62,175 nt of DNA from a virus. The notes beneath the pieces are model-generated. The model was not told where the DNA came from. It saw nothing but the letters and a program-made list of their open reading frames with translations, and did no database searches. This document shows positions 44,567-53,370 of this stretch, piece after piece. The number at the start of each line of letters is the position of its first letter. Positions within the stretch are counted from its first letter, which is position 1. The translations under genes were made by a program, and so were the position numbers. Location of the stretch: the IMG/VR virus record IMGVR_UViG_3300037189_001089, positions 1 through 62,175 of that record. One strand, written 5' to 3'.

Positions 44567-44595
44567 ATTATAGAAAACTTTGTCATTGTTTCCAA
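44567..44595 (-). promoter_or_regulatory. Promoter candidate for the 73-residue gene
   Basis: TTGGAA (44595-44590), a 17-base spacer and TATAAT (44572-44567) on the minus strand. The -35 box lies in the 3' end of the upstream gene. Confidence 0.5.
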
Positions 44596-45221
44596 ACATC
44601 AACATTTGGAAGCTTTACAAAGTCTGTTTTCCTTATTTTATCAAAAATTTTGTTTAAGTCTATAGACAGCTCATTTTCTAATGAAAGCCTTATTGGATCT
44701 ATTTCATATTGTTTAAAAATCCTGTTAAGATTTTCATGATACTTATTGTAAATACTTATTAATTCATTTTTTGACACATATCCTTTTGCATAGTCTATGT
44801 CAAGATATTGATCAAAAAGTAAAGCTGCCCAATAGTTGGGCCAAAGATTTACCATTTTTTTTTCAATTTCCATACTTGTAATAACAGATTCAGCCCAAGA
44901 TTCTGGACTTCTTTTTATCAGCACGTATGTAGCGCCTCTATTATTTTTAATAATTTCGTCTAAAAATAAACATACTGGCGTATCGCTAATAGATTCAAAG
45001 TCTTTGATAATTTCCAAATATTTATTTGCCGCTGTTTGGCGGTCAAGATTTTGCAATTCTTTGTTTTCATCTGGAGATAGAAAATGTTTACTAGAAAATG
45101 CTTTAGCTAGCGCAAAAGAATGAAACGACTGAGTTGCAGTCCTTGGCAAGCTGACGTTAATAATTTTAGGATTCAGGCTTACTTGTTCTGTTGTTCGCAA
45201 TGCTGAAAAATCTACTGACAC
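44583..45221 (-). CDS. Sulfotransferase-like protein
   Basis: A 212-residue protein starting at a GTG at 45221 with GGAGATAAG before it. Near residues 20-33 it has KIINVSLPRTATQSF, which resembles the 5'-phosphosulfate binding loop of PAPS-dependent sulfotransferases. Near 97-112 YVLIKRSPESWAES resembles the 3'-phosphate binding motif (R..P..W..S). It is short for the family and the rest is divergent, so activity is uncertain. It sits right after the adhesin cassettes; it might modify host or virion glycans (inference). A promoter precedes it. Its base composition looks more AT-rich than the fibre genes. Confidence 0.6.
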   Translation of the reverse strand: MSVDFSALRTTEQVSLNPKIINVSLPRTATQSFHSFALAKAFSSKHFLSPDENKELQNLDRQTAANKYLEIIKDFESISDTPVCLFLDEIIKNNRGATYVLIKRSPESWAESVITSMEIEKKMVNLWPNYWAALLFDQYLDIDYAKGYVSKNELISIYNKYHENLNRIFKQYEIDPIRLSLENELSIDLNKIFDKIRKTDFVKLPNVDVWKQ

Positions 45222-45239
45222 CTTATCTCCTCTGCTTTT

Positions 45240-45268
45240 AGTGTATCATAAAAATTGAATATTGTAAA
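45240..45268 (-). promoter_or_regulatory. Promoter candidate for the sulfotransferase-like gene
   Basis: Minus strand TTTACA (45268-45263), 17-base spacer, TACACT (45245-45240) with upstream TG (TGATACACT). Confidence 0.5.
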
Positions 45269-45274
45269 GATGGA

Positions 45275-46234
45275 CTATGTCCAACTAATATTACCAGTTC
45301 CTGCTGTTATTGAAGTAACTCTGCTAGAACCTACATCTACTGTATTTCCTGTCAAACCTGCCCCAATGGTAATGGTATAGCCTTGTGGATATTTAAGAAT
45401 CACAATTCCTGAGCCGCCTTGGCCACCCTGACCTTCTCCTGCACTAAAGGCTGCATTTCCTCCTCCACCACCACCTCCAGTGTTCGTAGAGCCTGGAGAA
45501 CCAGCAGATGGCCCAGCGCTTGTAACTGCACCAGCTCCACCACCGCCTTGACCACCTGCACCGTTAACGCTGCTTGGTGATCTATCGGCACCTCCTCCAC
45601 CACCACCAGCACGAAATGTTGCTACCCCAGTAATCAAAGAGCTAATTCCAGGACCACCAGCACCACAAGTAAAGGGTGCAACTGCCGCCACTCCGAGACC
45701 ACCAGCACCACCTCCACCACCAGTAGGTCTTTGTCCAGCACTAGAAGATGCTGATGGATTACCAAGTCCTCCAGCAAAGCCCTGACCAGCTGTTCCTGCG
45801 CTTGCTGGCATTACAGACCCATTGCTTGCTGGGCCACCTCCACCAGAACCTCCCACTATAGTAACTCCATCACCAAACTCTCTTCCCCCTCCACCACCCA
45901 AAGAAGTAATAGTTGTAAAGGATGAGTTAACCCCATTTGAACCTTTTCCTGGATTTCCTCCTGCGCCACCAGCGCCTACAGTTACTGGATAATTTTGATT
46001 TATAGAAAGGGTTGCTACCTGTTCAGCAGAAGAGTTTCCTCCAGAAAGCTCTCCAATTACAGAAGATCTGTAACCTCCTGCTCCTCCACCACTACCAGAG
46101 GCATACCCGCCACCACCGCCTCCTGCAATAACCAAATATTCAACTGTTAATGGAGGAAGGGGAGCTTGAGCCCTCATGTTACGAAAAACATAAAAATTAT
46201 TTATTCCAGAACCTGTTAAGCTTTTTGCTGACAT
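45275..46234 (-). CDS. Glycine-rich adhesin, cassette C
   Basis: A 319-residue protein. After a short N-terminus it has YLVIAGGGGGGYASGSGGG and many further Gly-rich turns to about residue 275, then the conserved tail IVILKYPQGYTITIGAGLTG and a closing ITAGTGNISWT. Gly-rich regions of this kind can fold as polyglycine type II helices, as in the S16 gp38 adhesin (known). It is the third adhesin of a repeated cassette and probably binds a receptor. No signal or catalytic motif is visible. Confidence 0.8.
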   Translation of the reverse strand: MSAKSLTGSGINNFYVFRNMRAQAPLPPLTVEYLVIAGGGGGGYASGSGGGAGGYRSSVIGELSGGNSSAEQVATLSINQNYPVTVGAGGAGGNPGKGSNGVNSSFTTITSLGGGGGREFGDGVTIVGGSGGGGPASNGSVMPASAGTAGQGFAGGLGNPSASSSAGQRPTGGGGGAGGLGVAAVAPFTCGAGGPGISSLITGVATFRAGGGGGGADRSPSSVNGAGGQGGGGAGAVTSAGPSAGSPGSTNTGGGGGGGNAAFSAGEGQGGQGGSGIVILKYPQGYTITIGAGLTGNTVDVGSSRVTSITAGTGNISWT

Positions 46235-46242
46235 TTGTTGTC

Positions 46243-46575
46243 CTAAGCTGTTATCTCGGAGCCGAATACACTAAAAGTTAAAAGATCGCTTGATGCCCTA
46301 ACAGTAATAACATCTGCCGCATCGAGAGTAATTCCAAGAGTAAGGGTTGTTGAATCAGAAGCTGCTACTGACACGTCATAGGCAATATAATGTTGATTTG
46401 CTAGCGTAGCGCCATTTGGTCTAATCGCAATCCTGTATGTTGCATCCTGGGTGTGTCTGTTTGCAATTACAAGTGTTGATATTACCGCCTGAGTATTTGC
46501 TGGAACTGTGTATAGATCAATTGCAGTGTCTGCATCCTGTGCACTTTGCCCTAGAACTTTGTATGTCGTTGCCAT
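46243..46575 (-). CDS. Small beta-sandwich virion protein, cassette C
   Basis: A 110-residue protein with LYTVPANTQAVISTLVIANR and DSTTLTLGITLDAADVITVR. It is related to the 101-, 120- and 151-residue proteins and the N-terminus of the 412-residue protein in this region; all share a strand around residue 30-40 (xxxLVIANxxxxDATYRI). It probably forms a small fibre head or linker. Confidence 0.72.
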   Translation of the reverse strand: MATTYKVLGQSAQDADTAIDLYTVPANTQAVISTLVIANRHTQDATYRIAIRPNGATLANQHYIAYDVSVAASDSTTLTLGITLDAADVITVRASSDLLTFSVFGSEITA

Positions 46576-46866
46576 TTAGGCTCCCATCATTAAAAATACT
46601 TGTGGTGTTGGATCAGTAGTGACATTATCCCATGTCAATCCAGTAGCAGAACCACTGTCTGCTTTTAAGTATTGTCCATTTGTACCTACCGCCAGAATTC
46701 CAACGGTATCATTGGCAGTTCCTACAAGAATATTACCCTTAGCATCAATTATTGCTTTATCAACATACTGATCATGAGAGTGTGGGCCAACACCAATTGG
46801 AATCCAGGTATCAGTTGCTGAATCATAAACATATGCTGGTCTTGTTGTGGTTCCTATAGTTGCCAT
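46576..46866 (-). CDS. Short fibre linker protein, cassette C
   Basis: A 96-residue protein with DAKGNILVGTANDTVGILAV then GTNGQYLKADSGSATGLTWD. This pattern is common in phage fibre shafts. It is homologous to the 74-residue protein of cassette B and the C-terminus of the 412-residue protein of cassette A. The ATG is 9 bases from a TGATATAAT element, so its leader is at most about 3 bases. Confidence 0.75.
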   Translation of the reverse strand: MATIGTTTRPAYVYDSATDTWIPIGVGPHSHDQYVDKAIIDAKGNILVGTANDTVGILAVGTNGQYLKADSGSATGLTWDNVTTDPTPQVFLMMGA

Positions 46867-46875
46867 AGTGATTTA

Positions 46876-46884
46876 ATTATATCA
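46876..46884 (-). promoter_or_regulatory. Extended -10 promoter (TGATATAAT), near-leaderless
   Basis: Exact TGATATAAT on the minus strand, with nine bases (TAAATCACT) to the ATG at 46866. The expected start is the A three bases before the ATG. Confidence 0.65.
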
Positions 46885-46914
46885 TACGTTGATTAGATAC
46901 CATGAAAGTGTTAG

Positions 46915-48576
46915 CTAATTCAGGCTAATGGTTCCAGTTCCAGAGGTAAAGGTTGTAACTTTATTTGATCCAACTGTAGAGGTAGTACTAACCAATCCAC
47001 TACCAACAGTTAAATTAAGCGCAGCATCATATCTAAGAATTACCACACCAGAAGCACCATTTCCAGCATTAGTATTCCAAGTTCCATTACCTCCACCACC
47101 TGAGCCAGTATTTGTTGTAGCATTTTGAGGTGATGCACCAGTTATATCTGAACCATATGCCCAGCCTCCTGCTCCACCACCACCAGTTCCACCTAATCCG
47201 CCTGAGCTGCCCGCAGCTGGAGAAGATCCAACGTATACACCTCCACCACCACCACCTGCACGTTTAATTGGTGTTCCAGTGATTGATGACGTTGCACCAG
47301 ATCCTCCATCTCCAGCAACTATTTGACTTGGTCCAATCATTCCAGCAGATTCAGCACCTCCACCACCACCAGCAGAGTATACGGGACCACCGCTTGCTCC
47401 AGCAAATCCCTGATTGGTAGTTCCTGCAGCTCCAGAGATTCCACCACTGGCTGCCTGTGAGTTTCCTCCTCCTCCAGAGCCACCTCCCAAAGGACCAAGG
47501 GTAGACCATGTTCCGCCAGTTCCGCCACCGACTGATGTTATGTTATTAAATACTGAGTTTGATCCTGACGAACCTCTAGAGCCACCACCATTAAATGCTG
47601 CTGCCAAAGCTCCAGCGCCACCCGCTCCAACAGTTACTGTGTAGTTTGTGTTTAAATTTATAATTGAAACTGATTCTGCAGAAGCTCCTCCGCCAGAGGA
47701 CTCTCCAGCAATAGATGAGCGATATCCTCCAGCACCTCCACCTCCACCATGTTGCAATCCACCGCCGCCGCCCCCTGCGATAACAAGATATTCTATTGAA
47801 GCTGGTGGTGGCAACAATGCAAGACCAGCGGCATGTATCTGTTGAGCCTCAGCAGTAGTTAGATTACGATTAAAGATTCTTACGTCAAAGACTTCCATAG
47901 CAGTAACTGGCCTGGTTTCATTTGCAGAAATATCTCCTAAAGAAAATCCACTTACAAGGTTTGGTGTTACACTTGAGCCGCCACCTTCTGCAGTTACGCT
48001 GTACTCTACTCCATTAATAACACACCTTAGGCCAGTTTGATCCATGGCTCCTGATTTTATCCAAGTAACGTGAATCCATTCATTTAGCGGATATATTTGA
48101 TTTGTACTAAATCTTTGAGCTGCCCACAAATCCCATCCAATATCATTTACTGGAGAAAATGCCAAACCATATGCGTTAATTCCTTGACCAACACCAGCAC
48201 CACCACCAATTCCCCAGAGTCCATCTTTTACATCAGCTTTTCTTTTAATCCACATTGAAATACTAAAATTTGGATTACCAGACCATGGCATTGAAGTATT
48301 ATGAACAACTGATGCTGGAGATTCTGTAATAGACAAAGACTTTACTCCTGCAGTAAAACCATTTGAAACGTAAGATGTGTTAGTGGTAGATAAATTATAT
48401 GCAGTATTATCGCCAAAACCACCACCAGTGGCAAGATCGTTAGCAGAATCTTGAAAGGTATACCAAGCTACCATAGAGTCTTTTGCAACTATAAAATTTT
48501 GTGGTGATCGAAATATTGGTCTTGTGCCAGTCCAGTTACTAATTTGACTAGAAACAAATGCTCTGTTTCTTTGCAT
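46915..48576 (-). CDS. LamG plus glycine-rich adhesin, cassette B
   Basis: A 553-residue protein. Residues 1-260 form a LamG/concanavalin-like domain (AWYTFQDSANDLATGGGFGD, then NFSISMWIKRKADVKDGLWG and a polar return strand). From about 263 it has YLVIAGGGGGG and a Gly-rich region with HGGGGGAGGYRSS, then the conserved C-terminal strand pair VVILRYDAALNLTVGSGL. The fused carbohydrate-binding LamG makes it the most elaborate of the three adhesins. It probably contacts a host surface glycan (inference). Confidence 0.82.
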   Translation of the reverse strand: MQRNRAFVSSQISNWTGTRPIFRSPQNFIVAKDSMVAWYTFQDSANDLATGGGFGDNTAYNLSTTNTSYVSNGFTAGVKSLSITESPASVVHNTSMPWSGNPNFSISMWIKRKADVKDGLWGIGGGAGVGQGINAYGLAFSPVNDIGWDLWAAQRFSTNQIYPLNEWIHVTWIKSGAMDQTGLRCVINGVEYSVTAEGGGSSVTPNLVSGFSLGDISANETRPVTAMEVFDVRIFNRNLTTAEAQQIHAAGLALLPPPASIEYLVIAGGGGGGLQHGGGGGAGGYRSSIAGESSGGGASAESVSIINLNTNYTVTVGAGGAGALAAAFNGGGSRGSSGSNSVFNNITSVGGGTGGTWSTLGPLGGGSGGGGNSQAASGGISGAAGTTNQGFAGASGGPVYSAGGGGGAESAGMIGPSQIVAGDGGSGATSSITGTPIKRAGGGGGGVYVGSSPAAGSSGGLGGTGGGGAGGWAYGSDITGASPQNATTNTGSGGGGNGTWNTNAGNGASGVVILRYDAALNLTVGSGLVSTTSTVGSNKVTTFTSGTGTISLN

Positions 48577-48938
48577 TATGAAATCCTATTTACATAACCT
48601 GAAATGTTTATTACGTTAGCTGCTGATGCAAAAGCTCTTACGTTTCTTGCTGCTGATCCTGTACCGCTCAAAGTTAGGCCAGGGATAACTAGAACAAGTC
48701 CAGCTTCTGCAGGAATGGTAATTTCAATAAGGTCATCAGGACTTGTTACACCGCCATACTCGATAGTTAATTTTCTGTCAGTGCCATCAGTATTGTTTGC
48801 ATAAAGCCAAACTTCATCAATAACTGAGTCAGAGTTTCCTGTAGCATGAATTAGAGTTCCAGCAGTTGCTGTTTGAGCTACCTTAATTGGCTCTCCGCCA
48901 GTGGATGCACTTAGGTGAAGCTTTGTAAAAGTAGACAT
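48576..48938 (-). CDS. Small beta-sandwich virion protein, cassette B
   Basis: A 120-residue protein with DEVWLYANNTDGTDRKLTIE and TIPAEAGLVLVIPGLTL. It is the cassette B member of the small beta-sandwich family. It overlaps the adhesin start by one base, suggesting the two are made in equal amounts. Confidence 0.72.
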   Translation of the reverse strand: MSTFTKLHLSASTGGEPIKVAQTATAGTLIHATGNSDSVIDEVWLYANNTDGTDRKLTIEYGGVTSPDDLIEITIPAEAGLVLVIPGLTLSGTGSAARNVRAFASAANVINISGYVNRIS

Positions 48939-48947
48939 AATTTATTC

Positions 48948-49172
48948 CTATCCAAAAATCTGTGATGCTAGAACTGCTTGATCTGAAGTGTAGTCTGGCT
49001 CTGCAATAGTGCCCCACTCAAGACCTGTAGTTGCGCTAGAGTTTGCTCTTAGATAAGTTCCATTAGCACCAGCTGTTAGATTATCTAGAACATTATCAGC
49101 TGTTCCTACTAGCAAATCGCCTTTGGCATTTACCGTTGGAATTATGTCAGCAGTATCTCTTGACCTAGTCAT
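48948..49172 (-). CDS. Short fibre linker protein, cassette B
   Basis: A 74-residue protein with NAKGDLLVGTADNVLDNLTA and YLRANSSATTGLEWG, homologous to the 96-residue protein of cassette C. Its mRNA probably has a leader of about 3 bases. Confidence 0.75.
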   Translation of the reverse strand: MTRSRDTADIIPTVNAKGDLLVGTADNVLDNLTAGANGTYLRANSSATTGLEWGTIAEPDYTSDQAVLASQIFG

Positions 49173-49181
49173 AATAAACTA

Positions 49182-49190
49182 ATTATATCA
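49182..49190 (-). promoter_or_regulatory. Extended -10 promoter (TGATATAAT), near-leaderless
   Basis: Exact TGATATAAT on the minus strand, nine bases (TAGTTTATT) before the ATG at 49172, the same spacing as at 46876 and 56782. Confidence 0.65.
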
Positions 49191-49195
49191 TAGAG

Positions 49196-49549
49196 TTACT
49201 CTGGAATTACGACGGCATCCCAAGAGCCATCTTCTTCATTCCAAGAATACATTGCACCATCAGTTGGATAAGCTACTGGAGCTTCCCATAGTGCAGTATC
49301 TTCATTAAGAACCCATGATGCGTATGGTTTTGGCGGTACAAAAGCATCAAGTGCCTCATCATACTTGTAACCAATACCTGCATAGTTCTTACGGTAGTTA
49401 CCGTTGTATGAAGTTCTTTTACAGGTCTGCCCCCGAAATTCTCCATACCATACTTCAGGGTGCTTACCCTCAATTAGTTCTGTTTCATCAATTCCGACGA
49501 TAACCTCTGTTACGATGTTATTGTCGTCTAGAAATGCATAGTGTGCCAT
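49196..49549 (-). CDS. Conserved fibre-associated phage protein
   Basis: A 117-residue protein beginning MAHYAFLDDNNIVTEVIVG, with the block TSYNGNYRKNYAGIGYKYDE and DAFVPPKPYASWVLNEDT. This pattern is widespread in aquatic phages near tail-fibre genes, but its role is not known. It has several short Trp-containing strands suggesting a repeated beta structure. It sits at the end of cassette A; AAGGAG precedes the ATG. Confidence 0.8.
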   Translation of the reverse strand: MAHYAFLDDNNIVTEVIVGIDETELIEGKHPEVWYGEFRGQTCKRTSYNGNYRKNYAGIGYKYDEALDAFVPPKPYASWVLNEDTALWEAPVAYPTDGAMYSWNEEDGSWDAVVIPE

Positions 49550-49560
49550 TTTTTATCTCC

Positions 49561-51321
49561 TTATGTCCAACTGACGTTGCCAGTTCCTGCTGTTATTGTT
49601 GTAACTTTATCAGATCCTACTTCTGTTGTAGTTCCTGTCAAACCTGCGCCTATTGTAATGGTTCTGGTGCTTGGGTAGCGAATAATTACAACTCCCGAAC
49701 CACCATTGCTCTGACCAATTGTTGATGTACTTGTAACTGCACCATTTCCACCACCGCCTTGGCCTCCAAGTCCTTGGGTGCCACCTGAAGCACCACCACC
49801 ACCTCCACCTGCATAAAAAACAGATGACCCAGTAATAGATGAAGCTGCTCCAATACCACCATTTCCTGCTGAGTTTGATGTTGCATTAGCACCCACAGCT
49901 CCTGCACCACCGCCACCACCACCTGGGTATGGAGGCTGATATCCTATCCATCCATTACCACCAGCAAATCCTTGACCAGATGTTCCTGCTGCACCCAAGT
50001 TTGCACTTGTTGGAGCTGAGTCTCCACCACCACCAGAACCACCAACTCCTGCTAGTCCTACTGTGTAAGAACCTCCTCTACCTCCACCTATTGCTGTAAT
50101 AGAGCTAAGAACTGAATTTCCTCCAATAACACCAGATGAGTTAACTCCTCCTGCGCCACCAGAGCCTATTGTAACTTGATAAGCAATTCCCCTAGCAACA
50201 GACATTGTTCCAGTCAAAAGGCCTCCAGCGCCACCGCCACCGCCTCCACCACCGCCAGAGTGGGCACCACCACCGCCTCCACCACCGCCAAGGTTTTCAG
50301 AACCATTTGCACCTCCATATTGAGATGTTGGCCTACCTCCGCCGCCACCTCCACCTGCAAGTAGAAGATACTGAACTTCAAAAACTGGCTCTAGAATTAC
50401 ATTTCCAGTTCCAGCAGTAATTGTGGTTATTCTATTTTCCCCAACTACTGTAGAAGATCCTGTAAGCCCTGCCCCCAAAGCAATCTCATGTGTTGATGGA
50501 TAACGAAGAATTACAATTCCAGAACCACCTGGCCGACCATTGCTTACAAATGCTCCAGTTCCTCCGCCTCCGCCACCAGAGCCAGTATTAGCAGTTCCTG
50601 CAACAGCCGCTCCACCACTAAAAGGTGCACCACCTGAACCACGGCCACCGCCTCCTGAGCCTCCTAGTCCAAAACCATTATTGGCGTTATATCCCGAACC
50701 ACCACCACCACCTGCACGTGTAACAGAAGAACCAGTTATCGAAGAGGCTAGCCCATTTCCACCAGAGCCACCGCCATTATTGGCATTATCGGCTAATGAG
50801 TTTGCACCTGCCGCACCTGCGCCACCACCGCCACCACCGCCGTTATTTCCACTGCTAGAACTACCTCCACTAAATCCCTGACCAGTGGTACCTGAACCAC
50901 CAGTACCGACAGTAGCCTGATCTCTACCAGCCCCACCACCAGAGCCACCATTAGATCCAGACAGATAAGAATCAGCTCCCTTTCCTCCTCCGAGGGATAC
51001 TATTGTTGAAAGATTAGATGGATTCCCACTTGTAGACATTGCTCCACCAGCACCTACAGAAACAGAATATTGTGCTCTAGGGGTTAAAGGAATTTGACTC
51101 TCTGCTGTAGAATTTCCTCCAGATGTTCCAGCAGATGTTCTGTATCCGCCTGCGCCACCGCCGCCTCCACCGTTGTCGTTTCCACCGCCACCGCCTCCTG
51201 CGATAACTAAATAGTCAACCAATACTGGCTCAATATAGGTCAAATTTCCAGAAAGCATAGACTTGTACCCTACTCTAGGTAGCGTAAAAGTTCCTGCTCC
51301 TGAAAATTTATAAACGCCCAT
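49561..51321 (-). CDS. Double glycine-rich adhesin, cassette A
   Basis: A 586-residue protein containing two complete glycine-rich domains: residues about 35-310 (YLVIAGGGGGGNDNGGGGGG) and about 318-586 (YLLLAGGGGGGGRPTSQYGG). Each ends with a VILRYPS / VIIRYPS strand, an IGAGLTG turn and ITAGTGNV. It therefore looks like an internal tandem duplication of one adhesin. Its ATG overlaps the stop of the small beta protein (TAATG). Probable receptor-binding protein. Confidence 0.82.
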   Translation of the reverse strand: MGVYKFSGAGTFTLPRVGYKSMLSGNLTYIEPVLVDYLVIAGGGGGGNDNGGGGGGAGGYRTSAGTSGGNSTAESQIPLTPRAQYSVSVGAGGAMSTSGNPSNLSTIVSLGGGKGADSYLSGSNGGSGGGAGRDQATVGTGGSGTTGQGFSGGSSSSGNNGGGGGGGAGAAGANSLADNANNGGGSGGNGLASSITGSSVTRAGGGGGSGYNANNGFGLGGSGGGGRGSGGAPFSGGAAVAGTANTGSGGGGGGTGAFVSNGRPGGSGIVILRYPSTHEIALGAGLTGSSTVVGENRITTITAGTGNVILEPVFEVQYLLLAGGGGGGGRPTSQYGGANGSENLGGGGGGGGAHSGGGGGGGGGAGGLLTGTMSVARGIAYQVTIGSGGAGGVNSSGVIGGNSVLSSITAIGGGRGGSYTVGLAGVGGSGGGGDSAPTSANLGAAGTSGQGFAGGNGWIGYQPPYPGGGGGGAGAVGANATSNSAGNGGIGAASSITGSSVFYAGGGGGGASGGTQGLGGQGGGGNGAVTSTSTIGQSNGGSGVVIIRYPSTRTITIGAGLTGTTTEVGSDKVTTITAGTGNVSWT

Positions 51322-51626
51322 TAGGAAATTTCTACTCCGCCAATATGGAACGTTACGCTAGTTGCTGAGGCTCCACCCTGAATAGTCTCTGTTGCATTAA
51401 GAACTTGTTTAATATCTAGAACGGCTGAGTCACGTGCGCCAACCGTAACTGTTTCTGCAAGCTTAACACCCGCTATAGAAAAAGTAAAAGTCTGGTCTGA
51501 ACTTGATGTATTTGCTACAACAATATTTGTCACCACCGTTGTTGTTGCTGATGGTGTTGTATATAGGGTTGTTGTCGTGGTTGTTGTAGCTGCCCCACGA
51601 AATAAAGTTTTTGATACTGTAGCCAT
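51321..51626 (-). CDS. Small beta-sandwich virion protein, cassette A
   Basis: A 101-residue protein with a threonine run (AATTTTTTTLYTTP) and TNIVVANTSSSDQTFTFSIA. It is the cassette A member of the small beta family. GGAGG precedes the ATG. Confidence 0.72.
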   Translation of the reverse strand: MATVSKTLFRGAATTTTTTTLYTTPSATTTVVTNIVVANTSSSDQTFTFSIAGVKLAETVTVGARDSAVLDIKQVLNATETIQGGASATSVTFHIGGVEIS

Positions 51627-51649
51627 TAGTTACTACCTCCAAATTAAAT

Positions 51650-51658
51650 TATAGCATA
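51650..51658 (-). promoter_or_regulatory. Extended -10 promoter (TGCTATAAT)
   Basis: Minus strand TGCTATAAT in the 39-base gap before the 101-residue gene. Leader of about 17 bases with GGAGG. Confidence 0.5.
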
Positions 51659-51665
51659 TAAGAGG

Positions 51666-52904
51666 TTAAACGGCACCCATAAGGCTTAGAATGTAGTTAT
51701 CTTCAATTGCAGCTACGTCTACCGCTGCCCAGGTCAGGCCAGATGGGGTTGAATCGTCTGCCTTCAAGAATGTGCCATTAGAACCTACTGCTAAGTTTAC
51801 TGCAGTACCTGCAGAGGTGGCGACTATAATATCGCCCTTATCCTCTAGCAGGGTCTTTTGAATTGAGTCTGCTATGGATACTGATGGAATAGAGATTACC
51901 TGCAGAATATCGTTTACAGAAGCTGCGGTATCTAGAGTAACAGTCGTTCCATCATCAGCAGTATAGTCAGATGTGCGTATTAGTTGTACACCATTTAGAA
52001 ATACCTGCTCATTTCCAGTAACGTAGCTTAGTGTTGGTCCATCATCTGATGCCCCTGTAAATTCTGTCTGACCAGCAGAAGCAGTCTTGCTCCACCTAAT
52101 AAGTTCTATAATTCCTGGCTCTGGCTCTACCTCTCCATCAGTATCTAGCCAAATAGCACCATCTACTAGTCCAGTTGTGGGGGCTTCGGCTGCTGCACTA
52201 CCGCCAGACAAAAACTCCCAAGATGCATCTGTGCCATCAGTAGTTAGGTATTTTCCTGCATTGTCAGTTTGATCTGGAAGGGCATCAACATCAGCCCAAG
52301 ATACATCTGTTCCATCAGTAGTTAGGAATTTACCAGCATTATCTGTTTGATCTGGAAATGAATCTCCTGCTGGGCCTTGTGGACCTTCTGGTCCTTCTGG
52401 TCCTGGAGGGCCTTCTGGGCCTTCTGGTCCAGTTGGGCCTTCTGGTCCTTGCGGACCTACCCCAGCACTTGCCCACTCTGTCCCATCCCAAAAAACAATT
52501 GGTGGAGGATCAATTGAGTCATCAATCCAAATATCTCCAATTTGTGGAGATTCTGGCTCTTGTTCACCAACTGTAATGTTAGCTCTGCCAGTCACATCAT
52601 AAATACCATTAATAAAGAATGTTACTTCTCCAGAAGCGCTTCTTACATAAATCTTATCTCCGACATTTACAGCAATTCTAAAAGTTTCAAAGCTATTTCT
52701 ATTTGTTAGACCAACATTGTCAACATAATGAATCCAAGCACTCTCATTGGCATCTTCACCTGCAGGAACAATCCATGCAGAGATATTAGTAAAACCACTT
52801 GTGTTAACTGCAATCAGGGATGTTAGTGCTGTTCTTTCAATGGTAAATAGAAGCGTGTCAGTGTTAGCTGCTGGCTTATTTGATGCAAATCTTGCTACTG
52901 CCAT
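51666..52904 (-). CDS. Collagen-like tail fibre protein
   Basis: A 412-residue protein in three parts. Residues 1-110 are a beta domain related to the 151-residue protein (NSFETFRIAVNVGDKIYV). Residues about 150-185 are Gly-x-y collagen-like triplets (GPQGPEGPTGPEGPEGPPGP), forming a triple-helix shaft. The C-terminus has two copies of KFLTTDGTDVSWA-type and GDIIVATSAGTAVNLAVGSN sequence related to the short linkers of cassettes B and C. It is a typical trimeric fibre and the first gene of cassette A. Confidence 0.82.
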   Translation of the reverse strand: MAVARFASNKPAANTDTLLFTIERTALTSLIAVNTSGFTNISAWIVPAGEDANESAWIHYVDNVGLTNRNSFETFRIAVNVGDKIYVRSASGEVTFFINGIYDVTGRANITVGEQEPESPQIGDIWIDDSIDPPPIVFWDGTEWASAGVGPQGPEGPTGPEGPEGPPGPEGPEGPQGPAGDSFPDQTDNAGKFLTTDGTDVSWADVDALPDQTDNAGKYLTTDGTDASWEFLSGGSAAAEAPTTGLVDGAIWLDTDGEVEPEPGIIELIRWSKTASAGQTEFTGASDDGPTLSYVTGNEQVFLNGVQLIRTSDYTADDGTTVTLDTAASVNDILQVISIPSVSIADSIQKTLLEDKGDIIVATSAGTAVNLAVGSNGTFLKADDSTPSGLTWAAVDVAAIEDNYILSLMGAV

Positions 52905-52913
52905 TTTCTACTC

Positions 52914-53369
52914 CTATACCGTCTCGATTGTGACCCAGCCAGTTGGCTTATAAAGCTGCAATACATTTAGTGTTGTGTCATAGTACTGATCGCCTGGATT
53001 TGGATTAGCAGGCTTATCTGCAGTTGCTCCTACAGTATATCTAACATTAATTACTGACTGTGGAATTCCTGATGCAACAAATGAAACGCTATCAATGCTA
53101 GACTCAACCCAAATTTCATCTAGTGGATTCATTGCAAATCTTAGAGTCTCAAAAGAGTTCTGTCTTTCAAGCGGGAATAAGTAAGTCACATAGGCATAAT
53201 TGTCTGGATCAGTTTCTCCATCTGGCTTAACATAAATAGTAATATTTGCAGTTTCAGTTGGATTTACATTTGTCACAATTACTGAGGCTAAGTAGTAGGT
53301 GTTTACATCACCAAGCAGAGATGGGGTATCCTCTGCTGGCATTAAGACACCAATTCTTTTTAGACTCAT
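52914..53369 (-). CDS. Small fibre beta protein
   Basis: A 151-residue protein, related to the N-terminus of the 412-residue fibre by NSFETLRFAMNPLDEIWVES. It ends with a short stretch (NPNPGDQYYDTTLNVLQLYK) seen in many fibre linkers. Probably a virion component between the 990-residue fibre and cassette A. Confidence 0.7.
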   Translation of the reverse strand: MSLKRIGVLMPAEDTPSLLGDVNTYYLASVIVTNVNPTETANITIYVKPDGETDPDNYAYVTYLFPLERQNSFETLRFAMNPLDEIWVESSIDSVSFVASGIPQSVINVRYTVGATADKPANPNPGDQYYDTTLNVLQLYKPTGWVTIETV

Positions 53370-53370
53370 G

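Noticed and set aside
47414-50881. Proline-rich plus-strand frames.
   Set aside because: They are antisense to glycine-rich repeats (Gly codons read as Pro); no start signals.
45400-51200. Repeated DNA suggesting CRISPR or other arrays.
   Set aside because: Repeats are irregular Gly codon runs in coding frame, with no spaced identical repeats.
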